NCBI GenBank assembly: GCA_040954595.2
Contig: CM082582.2
Location: 1,116,001 to 1,180,000, forward strand
Length of the DNA stretch: 64,000 nt
Origin: Balanoglossus misakiensis
Lineage: Eukaryota > Hemichordata
Direction of reading: 5' to 3'
Below the pieces are notes generated by a model. The model ran no database searches. It had not been told where the DNA came from and saw only the letters and a program-made list of their open reading frames with translations. Below, piece after piece: positions 44,110-57,700 of the stretch. The translations under genes were made by a program, and so were the position numbers. Within the stretch, counting starts at the first letter, position 1, and the number at the start of each line of letters is the position of its first letter.

Positions 44110-46445
44110 CAAAAAGTACACAGTAAAACATCACAAATGACAAGACAGGGGTATCAGGAATCACACAAATCATACTCAATGTTTTACTGAAGCCATTGCT
44201 GTAAGATTGCTGTAAGTAATGGCACTATTCAATGGTGTTAACACCACATAGCACAATGATGTACTGCACACATTCAAGTCACATACCTTTTTGAAGTATT
44301 AATAAACACTGATTCTATGAACTGTTAAAATTATTTTTTCTTACATCATCCCTGAATACCAAATTTCAAACAAATTAGGCTAGTGCTTTCACATGTTAAC
44401 ACACAATGCATGGCACTGGACAATCATCCTATCCGATCTGAAACCTCAGTGTCACTTACCACAAAACTAAACACGTCATCTACAAATGATTTACGAAACT
44501 AATTCGTACACGACACAATACACATTTGAGTGTGTTGATCTCTTAGTTTGTACATGATACTTTGCACTGATGTACACCAACACTCACCTTGAGAACTCTT
44601 TGGTAGCCAAAACTGTCAAGAAAATAAACAAAACTTTTAAATTAAATCATTAAGTATAATTGTGTATTTAAACAAGTACATCAAGATATACACTTGCCTG
44701 CATAACACACACCTCTCAATAGCCATAATGTATCAATGTCGAGATGACATCACTCCAAGTACAAGATAGCGAATGATGATTTTTTTACAATAACCCCACT
44801 ACTTAAACAGGACAACAAATTACAATGAATTCACTATCAACCTTGTGATATTCAGAAAATCAATTCTTGGTCACATAAATTGTCCTGTCCACAAAATGGT
44901 TTCATGGCATCAAAATATGTTAACAAGTCAACTCTACTTTTCATGCTCCAACCAGATTTCATTGTCTATGTTTTTAACATGCCTGTCACGACTAGAAAGC
45001 ATACACACTAAACAGAGTGGTCACCAGCATAATTTGGCCAATTCTATGCTTGTCCTCACATTCTTACGAACAATTCAAATGTCAAATTATCTAGCAATGT
45101 TTCTGTTATGTACTCACACAGATTGTTCCATATTTGAAGCAAATAATTATCATAAACAAATTGATTACCCTGATATAAATTCCAATGAAAACCTTAAGGC
45201 TTTTGGTCATGTAAACATACAATATTAACAGAAAAAATAATGGAAAATACAATCCATTTTTACTACTGTTTATTTTTTGACAAATACATATAAGAGACAT
45301 GGAAACTATTGAAGTACACATCCAAAAATAATATCCTACCACTGCTTGTACGTTTCATACACACGATACAAGACCGATCGCCCGAATTCAGCAGATTCAC
45401 TTGCCTAAAACCGTTTCTAAATAATCATATGTACCTGTATACACTCCAAAAATAAGCTTAATTTCAACTTGTATGGAATGAAATAGAAACTCCGATGTAC
45501 CCAGCCTCTGATGTTTCTATTCCTTCAAGCAAACTTCACCATCTTAACATATATACAATTTGCCAAAACATGCATACAAACGAAACCCTTTCAGTATATA
45601 ACGACAACCGCCATATTGGATGTCGCTCGACACGAAAATAAAAAAAGCCTGACAAAACTGCCATCGCCTCATACACAATTAAAATCACACTACCATTAGA
45701 TAAAACACAACTACATAACCAATACCATCAACTCTTACACGTTCAAACCACCGATTCTGTCATTTATACTCATTAAAAATAACCACGAGAATATACACAT
45801 ATCCCACTAACCTATATTCAGCTGCTGAACAACAAGAGCACTTGATTCGTTTTCGGATGTGACTACGTGCAACAACATATGCATCACCATCACATTCGCG
45901 TTGGGATTCAAGACAGTTTCAATATCTCAAGAAGCAATACAACGAGAAGACCTTCTCGGGATTTTATGCACATCCTGTTGGATATCGCTGCCAAATGTCC
46001 ACAGATGATAAAACATGATACCAGAATGTTGTATTGGGGACAACCATCAAATGTTCCCGTGCCAGCGCCCTCTATATTCTAGAAACCCTGGTATATCTCA
46101 AGAAACATTACCATTTTTAATTATTTTTAAAAGCAAAAGTAAGTTGTCATTTTATTTGTACAATTATTTCTCTATATTAAACAAGTATACATAAACACTA
46201 AAACATGTTTTGCCATGTTAACATAAATTTATGACCATTTTAAAATACTATATAGCTTATATTTATTAAAGTACAAATTCAGATGTTTTTCATTTTTAAC
46301 CATTTCCACAATCAAAATGAAAAAAAAAATCGCATCAATAGTAGATTGGGTTATATTGGATATCATTATGTAAAACTGAAGAGTCACTATGGCATGGAAA
46401 CTACTGAGATATGTGGTAGAAAACCAAAATGCCCAACAAATATAC
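44110..46445. other. No gene seen
   Basis: AT-rich. Open frames (for example 44845-45228) have no recognisable motif. Confidence 0.5.
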
Positions 46446-46650
46446 ACAGTGTGTGTTGTGTGTTAGATAGGTACATACATACATACATACATACATACAT
46501 ACATACATACATACATACATACATACATGCATGCATGCATACATACATACATACATACATACATACGTACATACATACATACATACATACATACATACCT
46601 ACATACATACATACATACATACATACATACATACATACATACATACATGC
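46446..46650 (+). repeat. (CATA)n microsatellite, inverted partner of 48493-48755
   Basis: About 45 CATA units with a few CATG interruptions. The flank ACAGTGTGTGTTGTGTGTTAG, then ATAGGTACATAC is the exact complement of the right flank at 48724-48755, so the two arrays are inverted copies of one segment. Confidence 0.9.
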
Positions 46651-47869
46651 GCCCTGTATTGACCAAATACCGTCGTGCAAGCTCATGTACAAGCTATTTC
46701 TTTATGCCTGTACAAAAATTGACCAAATTCTACTGTTTATTATGATTCATTCTTCGAAACAATTCATCTTCTTGCCATATTTTATTTGTTCATATAACAC
46801 ATTTTGAAGAAAAGTTGTACAAAGACTACAATATACTAATGGGCTATATTCTCAAAACAGATATATTACCACAAATACTACTAGGGATTGTGTAGTGGTT
46901 TCTTTCTCACTATAAGACATATGATATCTGATATCAACCATACAAACAATATCAATAATAAAAAGCATAAAACACCAATTTATTTTATATAGCCTTATAT
47001 TAATTTATTTCAATTGTGAAAATAGACACACATACAAAAAAGAACAGAAAAACAATCACAGTATCTGGTTTATGAAATAAAAAAGACCAAACAAGCAATT
47101 GCTTCCGAAATAACATATTCCACATTCTGTCACAAATTGAGCAAATTCCAGTAAAATCAACCCCAAGGACCTACACACTAAATTTCAAAGTAATCGTACA
47201 AAGAATTTAACTAAACACAACTAAAATTGATCAAAAATTACACATTTCACCACAATTTACATAAACTCTACTAACTTCACCCTAGGAACCTGCATACTAA
47301 ATTTCAAAGTAATTGGCCCCGTGGTTTCAGTAAAGAAAAGTGACAGACAGTGACACCACTCACCCAATAAGACAATCACCCAATCTAATAAGCTCAACAT
47401 AACTGACAACACAGCTAAACAGTTCACCGACAATATAAATACAATTGTGTACATTTCACAAATGACAATATTAGCCTTTTAGTCACCTCTGACTCTAATG
47501 TAAAGTACATTATGGTAACTGTTCATTGAAATGTTTCTGGGAAATGTTTACTAAGGCTATTTAATATCTTCTAGTTTTTTTTTATAACACATGGTTTCTC
47601 TTGCAATTCCTCTTTCAGTAAACAGGATAAACTTTCTACACCATTACACTTATATGCTACTGCCAAATGGAAGTAATCTAATCCTGTAGTAGCTATAAAG
47701 CAGCATTGTCAGGGCCCAAGCAACATGATGAAAAAAGGTGAAAGCACAAGTTATAGTTACTCAAACTTTTACCAGAAAATTTTGATAGATCATATTGGTT
47801 CACGTCCAAGCAAATCGGACTTCTAACCATATTGGTTAGCTTACAATTTGATAAGTATATAAATTAAAG
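46651..47869. repeat. AT-rich; inverted degenerate units at 47100-47460
   Basis: 47100-47460 carries two or three units (ACACTAAATTTCAAAGTAATCG, CATACTAAATTTCAAAGTAATTGG), the reverse complement of the 18.6-19.5 and 23.4-24.8 kb families. The remainder shows no gene. Confidence 0.5.
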
Positions 47870-48165
47870 GGACCCTTTTCCATTAATTATGTTTGATGCA
47901 AGACACCATTTATGTTAATGTACATGTGGATATATAGTGAATCAACATTCAACAACACACACTGCTTGTAGACACGAGAGTGAAAAATCTTGCCAAAATG
48001 AATAATTGGTCTTTACCATTTATTCATTTTGGGCGAGTTTTTACTGTCATATCCTACAAACGGGATGGAAGCTGTGTGTGGTCGAACGTTGATTCACTAT
48101 ATATCCACATTAACAGTCTCTTGTATCACACATAATTATTAAAAAAGGGCAGCAAAGAGACTTTC
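47870..48165. repeat. Foldback element (MITE-like)
   Basis: The arms GGATATATAGTGAATCAACATTC and, inverted, GAACGTTGATTCACTATATATCC pair across a loop of about 100 bp, with outer homology to AATTATG. The left half of the same element recurs at 63830-63960. Confidence 0.75.
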
Positions 48166-48383
48166 TGCCTTTAATAAGCTAATAAAAGTGTTAGACTGCA
48201 TTGGCTGCTCTATAATACCATATAGCAATGCAGTAACTCCTGTGGATGCCAATTTCTGACTCTCTGTTATTTCTCACATGCATTTGTGAATTTTTATTGA
48301 AATAAAAAAACTGGTGTGTTGAATATGTCAGTGAGTGAATGTGCAATTGGACAGTGTGTTGGCAGTTAGTGGAGATAAAACAA

Positions 48384-48454
48384 TCCTCATGGTGTAATGG
48401 TTAACGCACTTGTCACTTTGTGATAAGGGATCCTGGTTCGATTCCTGGTGAGGA
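48384..48454 (+). ncRNA. tRNA-derived SINE head, inverted partner
   Basis: 71 nt, same A and B boxes as 43952-44022. The acceptor stem is full (TCCTCAT/GTGAGGA) but the T arm is broken (CCTGG on both sides). 48296-48480 as a whole is the reverse complement of 43930-44105, so more than the SINE head is shared. Confidence 0.6.
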
Positions 48455-48492
48455 TGATAAAAAAGGAGTCCATTTGCTGTATGTTTTCCATG

Positions 48493-48755
48493 TATGTATG
48501 TATGTATGTATGTATGTATGTATGTATGTATGTATGTATGTATGTATGTATGTATGTATGTATGTATGTATGTATGCATGCATGCATGCATGTATGTATG
48601 CATGTATGTATGTATGTATGCATGTATGTATGTATGTATGTATGTATGTATGTATGTATGTATGTATGTATGTATGTATGTATGTATGTATGTATGTATG
48701 TATGTATGTATGTATGTATGTATGTACCTATCTAACACACAACACACACTGTGTA
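48493..48755 (+). repeat. (TATG)n microsatellite
   Basis: About 58 units with CATG variants, following the SINE tail TTTGCTGTATGTTTTCC. Inverted partner of 46446-46650. Confidence 0.95.
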
Positions 48756-49034
48756 TATTTAATTCCACAATGCTTGATACTAAAACTGTCCACAAAAAAA
48801 CATTTGTTTATAACCCCTGAGTGCTTGTCTTCCACATTTACCTTCTCTTGGCATTTATTTCCACAGATGATGCAATACTGCTCGTCTCTTCATCCTGGTC
48901 TCTTGCGCTCCCCTTTTTACTCTCCCTGAATGCTGACAACACGTACCGTCTCATTGTTCAGTGGATATGCCTTGCTGTCATCTGCATCTGCTCCCTCAGT
49001 ACCCCCTTCTCCCTGGCACAATCATCCAAATACT
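48756..49034. other. No gene seen
   Basis: Short non-repeat stretch with no recognisable exon. Confidence 0.45.
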
Positions 49035-49760
49035 ATCGCAGAGGGCGCTATACTATATGACGATCAACACAATATCATTCAGATAATCTTTGCACAGTGG
49101 GTAAATTAAGCATTTGGTTTTTCACGAGACTTTCATCAGTTGTACTAAAATGAAATGTGTCTACACTATACAAATGACAATGGCCTTCTAATTCAGAGAC
49201 GTTGGGAAGGACTAGTGAGCACATACAGCAAATCAGAAGGCCCAAAATGGCAAAGTTGCATGATTACTAATGGGAAACAAAGAATACACAGGGTATATTT
49301 AATTCCACAGAGTGCTTGATACTAAAATTATTGCTGTTTTACAATTGTGGCATTTACTGCTGATAATGAGGTTACCATAGATACAATTGGAATGGAACCG
49401 GACAGGGATAAACATATAAAGGCAAGGTTAACCCCCCACCCCCTACCACAGAGGGCGCTATACCGATCATCAAGTCAGTACCATTGACATAAATCTGTGC
49501 AGAGTGGGTAAATTAGGCATTTGGTTCTTCAGATTTTCATAAGTTGCACTAAAATGCTATGTGGCCCACTACAAGGACAAATAAGTCAAAAATGGCAAAT
49601 TTGATATTTACTTTGAGGTTGACATGGGGCAAAGGAGACAATACAAGAACACTGAAACTCAATTAGTGAAACACTAAAGTTGTACATGTACTTTATTTCT
49701 CTAACAAACTTAGAGAAAATTTACATGGCCATCTTTTTACTCAGAGAACTGATGTTGAAA
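49035..49760 (-). repeat. Inverted copy of the 310-bp array and its left flank
   Basis: 49035-49200 and 49300-49760 are reverse complements of array units and of 34550-34990. The exon end CTGAGTAA at 34560 appears as TTACTCAG at 49737. Confidence 0.85.
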
Positions 49761-49912
49761 AGAAAACAATGTTACATCATAAAATTGAAATCCTACATGT
49801 CACTAATTTCTGATTTTCACAAATGTTCATAAAAAAACCTGTTCTCTGCAAACCTTACCCCCCCCTCCTATTGTCGGTGCTTCTAATGTAACTCTCAATT
49901 TTTCCCTAAGGT

Positions 49913-50518
49913 GTTAAAAGAACCAAATGGTGATGATATGGTAGAAGGGATATTTGAGGGAATAGACATAGATGAGTAAGTATTAACTGCAGTACTTGCT
50001 TCCACCAATTTCCTATCATTTTGTGTACATGTTCACGTCTCTGTGTCTTACCAATCACATTCTGTCCTTTTTATTTTTTTCTAGAAGTGGCATCTTCTGT
50101 GTCAGACGGCAAATACTTACAGTGTCCCACCTTATGCCAGACCTTGGGTACAGAGGAGGCCATATTAGAAAACCTGCCAATGCATGTACACTACTCTATC
50201 AATCAAGAAATGCAACAGTCACAAAGATTGAGTAAGTTAACTAAACCAAAGCAATCTCCACCCTGCAACTTCCCCAGCACTTACTATCTGCATGCAAGTT
50301 GTGAACTTTTAATTTAGTATTCATTACAGAAACATTTCAGTCCTACAATTCACATGCATCTTATTTTCGTCAACACCAACTTATACAAAATATGATTTAA
50401 CCATCTTGTTCTCATTTCTCTCCAATGTACAGAAAGCAGTAGCCTGGATGGATTTACAGAGAGAGAGGCTAGTACACGGCACTCATGTGGACATGCACTA
50501 CCACATATCATATCTCAA
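49913..50518 (+). pseudogene. Plus-strand exons of an OB-gene copy
   Basis: Three spliceable segments: 49913-49975 (VLKEPNGDDMVEGIFEGIDIDE, donor GTAAGT), 50085-50231 (acceptor TTCTAG, donor GTAAGT) and 50433-about 50510 (acceptor TGTACAG; MDLQRERLVHGTHVDMHYH). The phases do not give one convincing frame through the middle exon. The last exon runs straight into exon 3 in the opposite orientation. No domain recognised in these parts. Confidence 0.45.
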
Positions 50519-50690
50519 CGGGACTTCGGTTGTCGCTGTAGTATTTAACCCAAGTTTAACTGTGACACCCACGTCCGTACATGGCAAGGTTTTCTCTCCC
50601 AAAAGTTTCAGTTTGGCATCCCAGTTACCATCAGTTGCGCTTTCTCCATGCCTTCTAAGTTGAATGCGATTTACCATCACCGGATTCATA
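50519..50690 (-). pseudogene. Inverted copy of OB-fold exon 3
   Basis: Same 1-base insertion and 36-base deletion as 33011-33182, in minus orientation. Its donor is mutated (TTGAGA where the other copies have GTGAGA). Confidence 0.65.
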
Positions 50691-51137
50691 CTGTGGTGCA
50701 AAGACAATTAAAAACATCGATTGTAAGTCATTTAGTAGTGATACCATTGTTACCAAACCTCGTTTTAAAATACATGTAATCTGTACTCAAAACTATCATT
50801 TTTTCTTTCTTTCTAGAATATGACTTGTGAGCGAGTGCCGCGTTTAAATTGATACTGAGAATAAACACCGCTAATCGACGATAAAATCAACGTATTTTCA
50901 AATGCAAGTGAACGCATGGAGGCAGCCATATTGAATTTAGGTTACATCCTAAGACATTCCGACTGGGCTTCAGGTGGATTCGGGAAAGGTCTCTAAAACA
51001 TAATCGGTCATCCAGTTTTGTATACTAAATTTCTAAAAATGAAGGACATGGGAGGTTAACATACCCACAATGAATACACACAAAAAAGGGCCCAGGCGTT
51101 TCGGGGTGCGATTGTTACGTACCTTAGCTCCATCATC

Positions 51138-51382
51138 TGCAACCAGCCAAGGCATGGCTGTGAAATTGCGCGTCATGGAGGATGTCGAGATCCGGAATTC
51201 CGCCAACGGGAAACTGTTTAGCGTGCCTTGTATGCAGCACGATGGCAACGTTCTGGAACTTAAATTCTGGAAAGAAAATCCGAAGTGGCTGAACAGATTA
51301 TAGAAGGGAGAATACGTACAGCTCCGCAACTTTTCCACTGGAAGAGATAATACCATTTGCCTCTATGATAGAGCAAAGGCCG
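51138..51382 (+). pseudogene. Exon 2 copy flipped within its own flanks
   Basis: The exon reads on the plus strand (VEIRNSANGKLFSVP, then LELKFWKENPKWLNRL and TAG at 51301, where the 31.5-kb copy has CAG). The intron pieces on both sides (50900-51130 and 51384-51700) remain in minus orientation, so only the exon has been inverted. Confidence 0.7.
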
Positions 51383-51779
51383 GGGATGCCATTACGCCGT
51401 TAAACCTGAAATATAGATTGAGAGTGGATATTGTTTTACACAATTTTTGAACATTGAAGTAAAGTATTAGAATGATGGAGTCCGATAGAAAAAGTGAGTT
51501 GGTAATTTCGGCATCCGACTTCGTTATTAAAATGGAAAGATTTGCGATTTGAGATTCGGTTACCATTTGGAAGTTTGAAAGGAAATATTTCATTCAAGTA
51601 CAGTGGCAACTACTGGATTATGGAGAATATTTGAAATGTTGATGAACGGAGACCTATTAGAATCAATGAAAACCTACCTTTATTGGTGTTACGGTTACTA
51701 CACCTGACAGACCGCTGGTCTGCGTCCGACCGATTTTGAGCTCCTTGCTCTTGTGGAGACATGCGGAGGTACAGCAGGT

Positions 51780-54700
51780 TTATTGTTTTTTTGTAAAACC
51801 ATAGTTAAACTCCAAAAATCTTCTTCTCCAGAACGAGCGATGACTGAGTCGCAAGATTCGGGGAGTATGGTCACTACACTGATGTCTATCAAGTTTGCAA
51901 AGAGCATTGTGATTGGTCGAAGATTATGGCGGCCATATTGGATTTTGTAAAAAACAGAGAAAAATTGAAATTCCTTTTTCTAGTCCAAAAATTGATAGCA
52001 TACAAATTCTTTTTATGGATATCAATCGTCATGTGACTAAAATATATAACAATTTTTTGGCGATTTTTCACATGACCTTTGACCTAATTATCACACATTA
52101 TTATTTCTGCATATCTAATTCCAGGCTAACCTATAGGGCTAGAGGTTTGGTTTTTGATGAATGTGGATTAGTGTGTGATCAAAATATTTTGCTACTTTTC
52201 ATGACCCCTTTGACCTCTGCTGACCTCATTAATTATGCACATACCTAATTACAGGCGAACCAATAGAGCTAGAGTTTTGGTTTTTGTTGGACATGGACCA
52301 GTATGGGTAAAAAAAAATTGCCCAAATGTTGGGTGACCTCAGGTGACCTTTGACCTACTTCACCCTATTTCAGCAGCAAAAATACACACATCCTTGTTAT
52401 GTCATGAGATAATACATCCGATAGAAAATTCTGTTTCTTCTCATTCATACTGTGCATATATAATTCAAGATCAGCGCTTGGGCCCAACAATGCTGCTCGC
52501 AGCTTTAATTAGGGCCCAAGCGCAAGCAAGCGCTTGGGCCCTATTGGTTTCGTTGGGGTTTTTCTGTCTTTAGGGCCCAAGCGCAAGCCAGCGCTTGGGC
52601 CCTATTGGTTTCGTTGGGGTTTTTAGGGCCCAAGCGCAAGCCAGCGCTTGGGCCCTATTGGTTTCGTTGGGGTTTTTCTGTCTTTCTTTCTTTCTTTCTT
52701 TCTTTTTTCTTGTGTCAATTCTTTGTCGCTCTAGATCTCAGACACCGCTGCAGGTACACTTCTGAAACTTGCTACAGTGGTCAAGGTCAATGAGTAGATG
52801 TGCATTGAACCCTTGAATTTTTAATTGGTCACGTGACCTGGCGGCCATATTGGATTTTCTGAAAAAATGCAAATCTTAGATCTCAGAAACTACAAGTCAG
52901 ATCGACTTCAAATTTGGTGTGCAGGTAGTCTACCTTCTACCCATCATTTTTGTAATTGGATATTTTGCTGTCAATGTTGCAGTTTTTTTGCTACAATTTT
53001 TTTTCTGAAATCCGGCTTAAATTTCAAAAATCTTCTTCTCTAGAACTGGTGATAACCGAGACACGGGGTTTGGGGTATGTAGTCACCTATCTGATGTCTA
53101 TCAAGTTTGCGAAGATCTTTGTGATTGGTCGAAGATTATGGCGGCCATATTGGATTTTCGTAAAACCTTAGTAAAATTTCAAAAATCTTCTTCTCAAGAA
53201 CCGGCGATAACCGAGTCACAAGATTTGGTGTGTGTGGTCATTAAACAGATGTCTATCAAGTTTGCGAAGAGGAATGTGATTGGTCGAAGATTATGGCGGC
53301 CATATTGGATTTTGTGAAAAACGATTAAAAAGTAAAAATTCCCTTTCTAGCCTAAAAATTGATAGCACAGAAATTCTTTTTATGGATATGAATCATCATA
53401 TGACAAGAATATGCTATAAATATTTTGGTAATTTTGGCAATGACCTTTGACCTACTTTTGACACATCATTTTTCTGCATATCTAATTCCAGGCTAACCAA
53501 TAGGGCTATAAGTTTGGTTTTTGATGTATGTGGATTAGTGTGTGATCAAAATATTTTGCTACTTTTTGTGACCCCTTTGACCCCTGCTGACCTCATTAAA
53601 TATGCACATACCTAATTAATGATGAACCAGTAGACCTAGAGGTTTTGTTTTTGTTATACATGGACCAGTATGGGGTCAAAATATTTTGCCTAAATGTTGG
53701 GTGACCTCGGGTGACCTTTGATCTACTTAACACTATATCAGCATCAGATCAGATAATAGAGCTTGGGCCCGGACAATGCTGCTTGCAGCTTTAATTCTTT
53801 CTTTCTTTCTTCTTTCTTTATTCTTGTGTCAATTCTTTTTCGCTCTAGATCTCAGACACCACTGCAGGTACACTTCTGAAACTTGCTACAGTGGTCAAGG
53901 TCAATGAGTAGTCGTGCATTGAACCCTTGAATTTCTAATTAGTCACATGACCTGGCAGCCATCTTGGATTTTCTGAAAATATGCAAATCTCAGATCTCAG
54001 AAACTACAAGTCAGATCGACTTCAAATTTGGCGTGCAGGTAGACTACCTTCTGCTTATCATTTTTGTAATTGGAAATTATGCTGAAAAAGTTGCAGTTTT
54101 TTTGCTACAATTTTTTTTCTGAAATCTGGCTTAAATTTCAAAAATCTTCTTCTCCAGAACCGGTGATAACCGAGTCACGCCGTTTGGGGTATGTGGTCAC
54201 CTAACTGATGTCTATCAAGTTTGCGAAGATCATTGTGATTGGTCGATGATTATGGCGGCCATATTGGATTTTCGAAAAACCATAGTAAAACTTCAAAAAT
54301 CTTCTTCTCCAGAACGGGCGATGACTGAGTCACAAGATTTGGTGTGTGTGGTCATTAAACAGATGTCTATCAAGTTTGCGAAGGGGAATGTGATTGGTCG
54401 AAGATTATGGCGGCCATATTGGATTTTGTGAAAAACGATTAAAAAGTAAAAATTCCTTTTCTAGCCTAAACATTGATAGCACAGAAATTCTTTTTATGGA
54501 TATGAATCATCATATGACAAGAATAAGCTATAAATATTTTGGTAATTTTGGCAATGACCTTTGACCTACTTTTGACAAATCATTTTTCTGCATATCTAAT
54601 TCATGGCTAACCAATGGGGCTATAAGTTTGGTTTTTGATGTATGTGGATTTGTATGTGATCAAAAAATTTTGCTACTTTTCATGACCCTTTGACCTCTGG

Positions 54701-57700
54701 TGACCTCATTAAATATGCGCATACCTAATTAATGATGAACCAATAGACCTAGAGGTTTTGTTTTTGTTATACATGGACCAGTATGGGGTCAAAATATTTT
54801 GCCCAAATGTTGGGTGACCTCGGGTGACCTTTGACCTACTTTTGCATATCTTGACATCCACACCAGATACAGCCTTGGCGTTTGGAGGTATGGGGCCATA
54901 ATGAAAAGCCAAAGTTTTGAGTCACCTGTGACACCTGCTTTACTCATTATTTATGTGCATACCTAATTCCGGGCTAACCAAAAGGGCTAGATGTCTGGTT
55001 TTTGTTTGACATGGACCACTACGGGTCAAAATTTTCTGCCCAAATTTTGGATGACCTCAGATGACCTTTGATCTACTTTTGCATATATCGGCATCCAAAG
55101 CAGGTACAGCCTTGGCATTTGGAGGTATGGGGCCATAATGAAAAGCCAAAGTTTTGGGTCACCTGTGACACCTGCTTTATGCATTATTTATGTGCATACC
55201 TAATTCCGGGCTAACCAAAAGGGCTAGAGGTCTGGTTTTTGTTGGACATGGACCACTGTTGGTCAAAATTTTCTGCCCAAATTGTGGGTGACCTCTGGGT
55301 GACCTTTGACCTACTTAACACTATATCAACAACAAACATAGATATAACCTTGATATTTCATGGGGATAAAACACAGCATTATGTTTCAACTCATTAATTA
55401 TGTGCATATCTAATAATCAGATCAGATAATAGAGCTTGGGCCCGGACAATGCTGCTTGCAGCTTTAATTCTTTCTTTCTTTCTTTATTCTTGTGTCATTT
55501 CTTTGTCGCTCTAGATCTCAGACACCACTGCAGGTACACTTCTCAAACTTGCTACAGTGGTCAAGGTCAATGGGTAGTCGTGCATTGAACTCTTGAATTT
55601 TTAATTAGTCACGTGACCTGGCGGCCATATTGGTTTTTCGGAAAAAATGCAAATCTCAGATCTCAGAAACTACAAGTCAGATCGACTTCAAATTTGGCAT
55701 GCAGGTAGACTACCTTCTGCCCATCATTTTTGTAATTGGATATTTTGCTGTAAATGTTGCATTTTTTTTGCTACAATTTTTTTTCTGAAATCTGGCTTAA
55801 ATTTCAAAAATCTTCTTCTCCAGAACCGGTGATAACCGAGTCACGGGGTTTGGGGTATGTGGTCACCTAACAGATGTCTATCAAGTTTGATATGAAGCAT
55901 TGTGATTGGTCGAAGATTATGGCGGCCATATTGGATTTTCGAAAAACCATAGTAGAACTCCAAAAAATCTTCTTCTCCAGAACGGGCGATAACTGAGTCG
56001 CAAGATTCGGGGAGTATGGTCACTACACTGATGTCTATCAAGTTTGCAAAGAGCATTGTGATTGCTCGAAGATTATGGCGGCCATATTGGATTTTGTAAA
56101 AAGCAGTGAAAAATTGAAATTCCTTTTCCTAGTCTAAAAAATGACAGCATACAAATTATTTTCATTGATATCAATCGTCATATGACTAAAATATGTTACA
56201 AATTTTTGGCGATTTTTCACATGACCTTTGACCTACTTATCACGCGTTATTATTTCTGCATATCTAATTCCAGGCTAACCTATAGGGCTAGACGTTTGGT
56301 TTTTGATGCATGTGGATTAGTGTGTGATCAAAATATTTTGCTACTTTTCATGACCCTTTGACCTTTGCTGACCTCATTAATTATGTGCATAGCTAATTAC
56401 AGGTGAACCAATAGAGCTAGAGGTTTGGTTTTTGTTGGACATGGACTAGTATGGGATCAAAATTTTTTGCCCAAATGTTGGGTGACCTCTGGTGACCTTT
56501 GACCTACTTTCGCATATCTCAGCATCCAGAGCAGATACAGCCATGGCATTTGGTAGGAGGGGACCAGAATGTAAAGCCACATTTTTGGGTCACCTGTGAC
56601 ACCTGCTGACCTCATTAAATATGCACATACCTAATAACATCCGAACCAAAACAGCTAGAGTTTTGGTTTTTGTTGGACATGGACCAGTATGGGTAAAAAA
56701 AAATTGCCCAAATGTTGGGTGACCTTAGGTGACCTTTGACCTACTTCACCCTATTTCAGCAGCAACAATACACACATCCTTGTTATGTCATGAGATAATA
56801 CATCCGATAGAAAATTCTGTTTCTTCTCATTCATACTGTGCATATATAATTCAAGATCAGCGCTTGGGCCCGACAATGCTGCTCGCAGCTTTAATTCTTC
56901 TTCTTCTTCTTCTTCTTCCGAGAAATTCGGCCAGGTAGATCTGGAAAACCGCTGCACCTTGGGGGCTGAAACTTGGTAGGGTGATAGGGGCCAATGAGTA
57001 GACGTGCAGTGGCTCGTGAATATTTAATTAGTCACGTGACCTGGCGGCCATATTGCATTTCCTGACAATCGTTAAACGAGTCCTTCTCAAAAACTACTGG
57101 GCCGATCGAGTTCAAATTTGGTGTGCAGGTAGCCTACCTTCTGTCCATCATTTTACCCCTTGAAATCATGACGTCACACATAAAGTTTTTTTGCTACAAT
57201 TGTTTTTCTGAAAAACTACTTAAAACTTTAAAAATCTTCTTCTCCAGAACCAGCGATTGCCGAGTCACAGGATTCGGGGTATGTGGTCACCTAACCTATT
57301 TTTATCAAGTTTGCGAAGCGCACTGTGATTGGTCGATCATTATGGCGGCCATGTTGGATTTTCTGAAAACCATTGAAAAATGAAAATTCTGCATTGTAGC
57401 CAAAATGTTGACAGCACGTAAATTCTTTTTTTGGATATGAGTCATCATATGACCGGAAGTTGTTACAATTTTTCGGGGCAATTTTGACATGACCTTTGAC
57501 CCAGTTTTAAAACAACTAATTATATATGCATATCCCCATACCTCCTCTTGTAAAAGCACCACAGTCATGAATTTTGTGGACATGGGTACCAATGCTGCCA
57601 GGACATGACACAACTATTTTGGTAATTTTGGCAATGACCCTTGACCTATTTCTAAAACATCATTTTTCTGCATATCTAATTCCAGGCTAACCAATAGGGC

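Noticed and set aside
46446-48755. Long YIHT/MYVC-repeat proteins from the CATA/TATG arrays
   Set aside because: They are translations of a tetranucleotide microsatellite, open in several frames and on both strands.
48493-48755. CRISPR-like array
   Set aside because: Simple tetranucleotide repeat without spacers, in a eukaryotic genome.
51753-57383. Recurrent short ORFs (SSSPERAMTES..., IGRRLWRPYWIL) as a conserved peptide family
   Set aside because: They recur only because the DNA modules recur; frame and start are not kept and no synonymous-change bias is visible.
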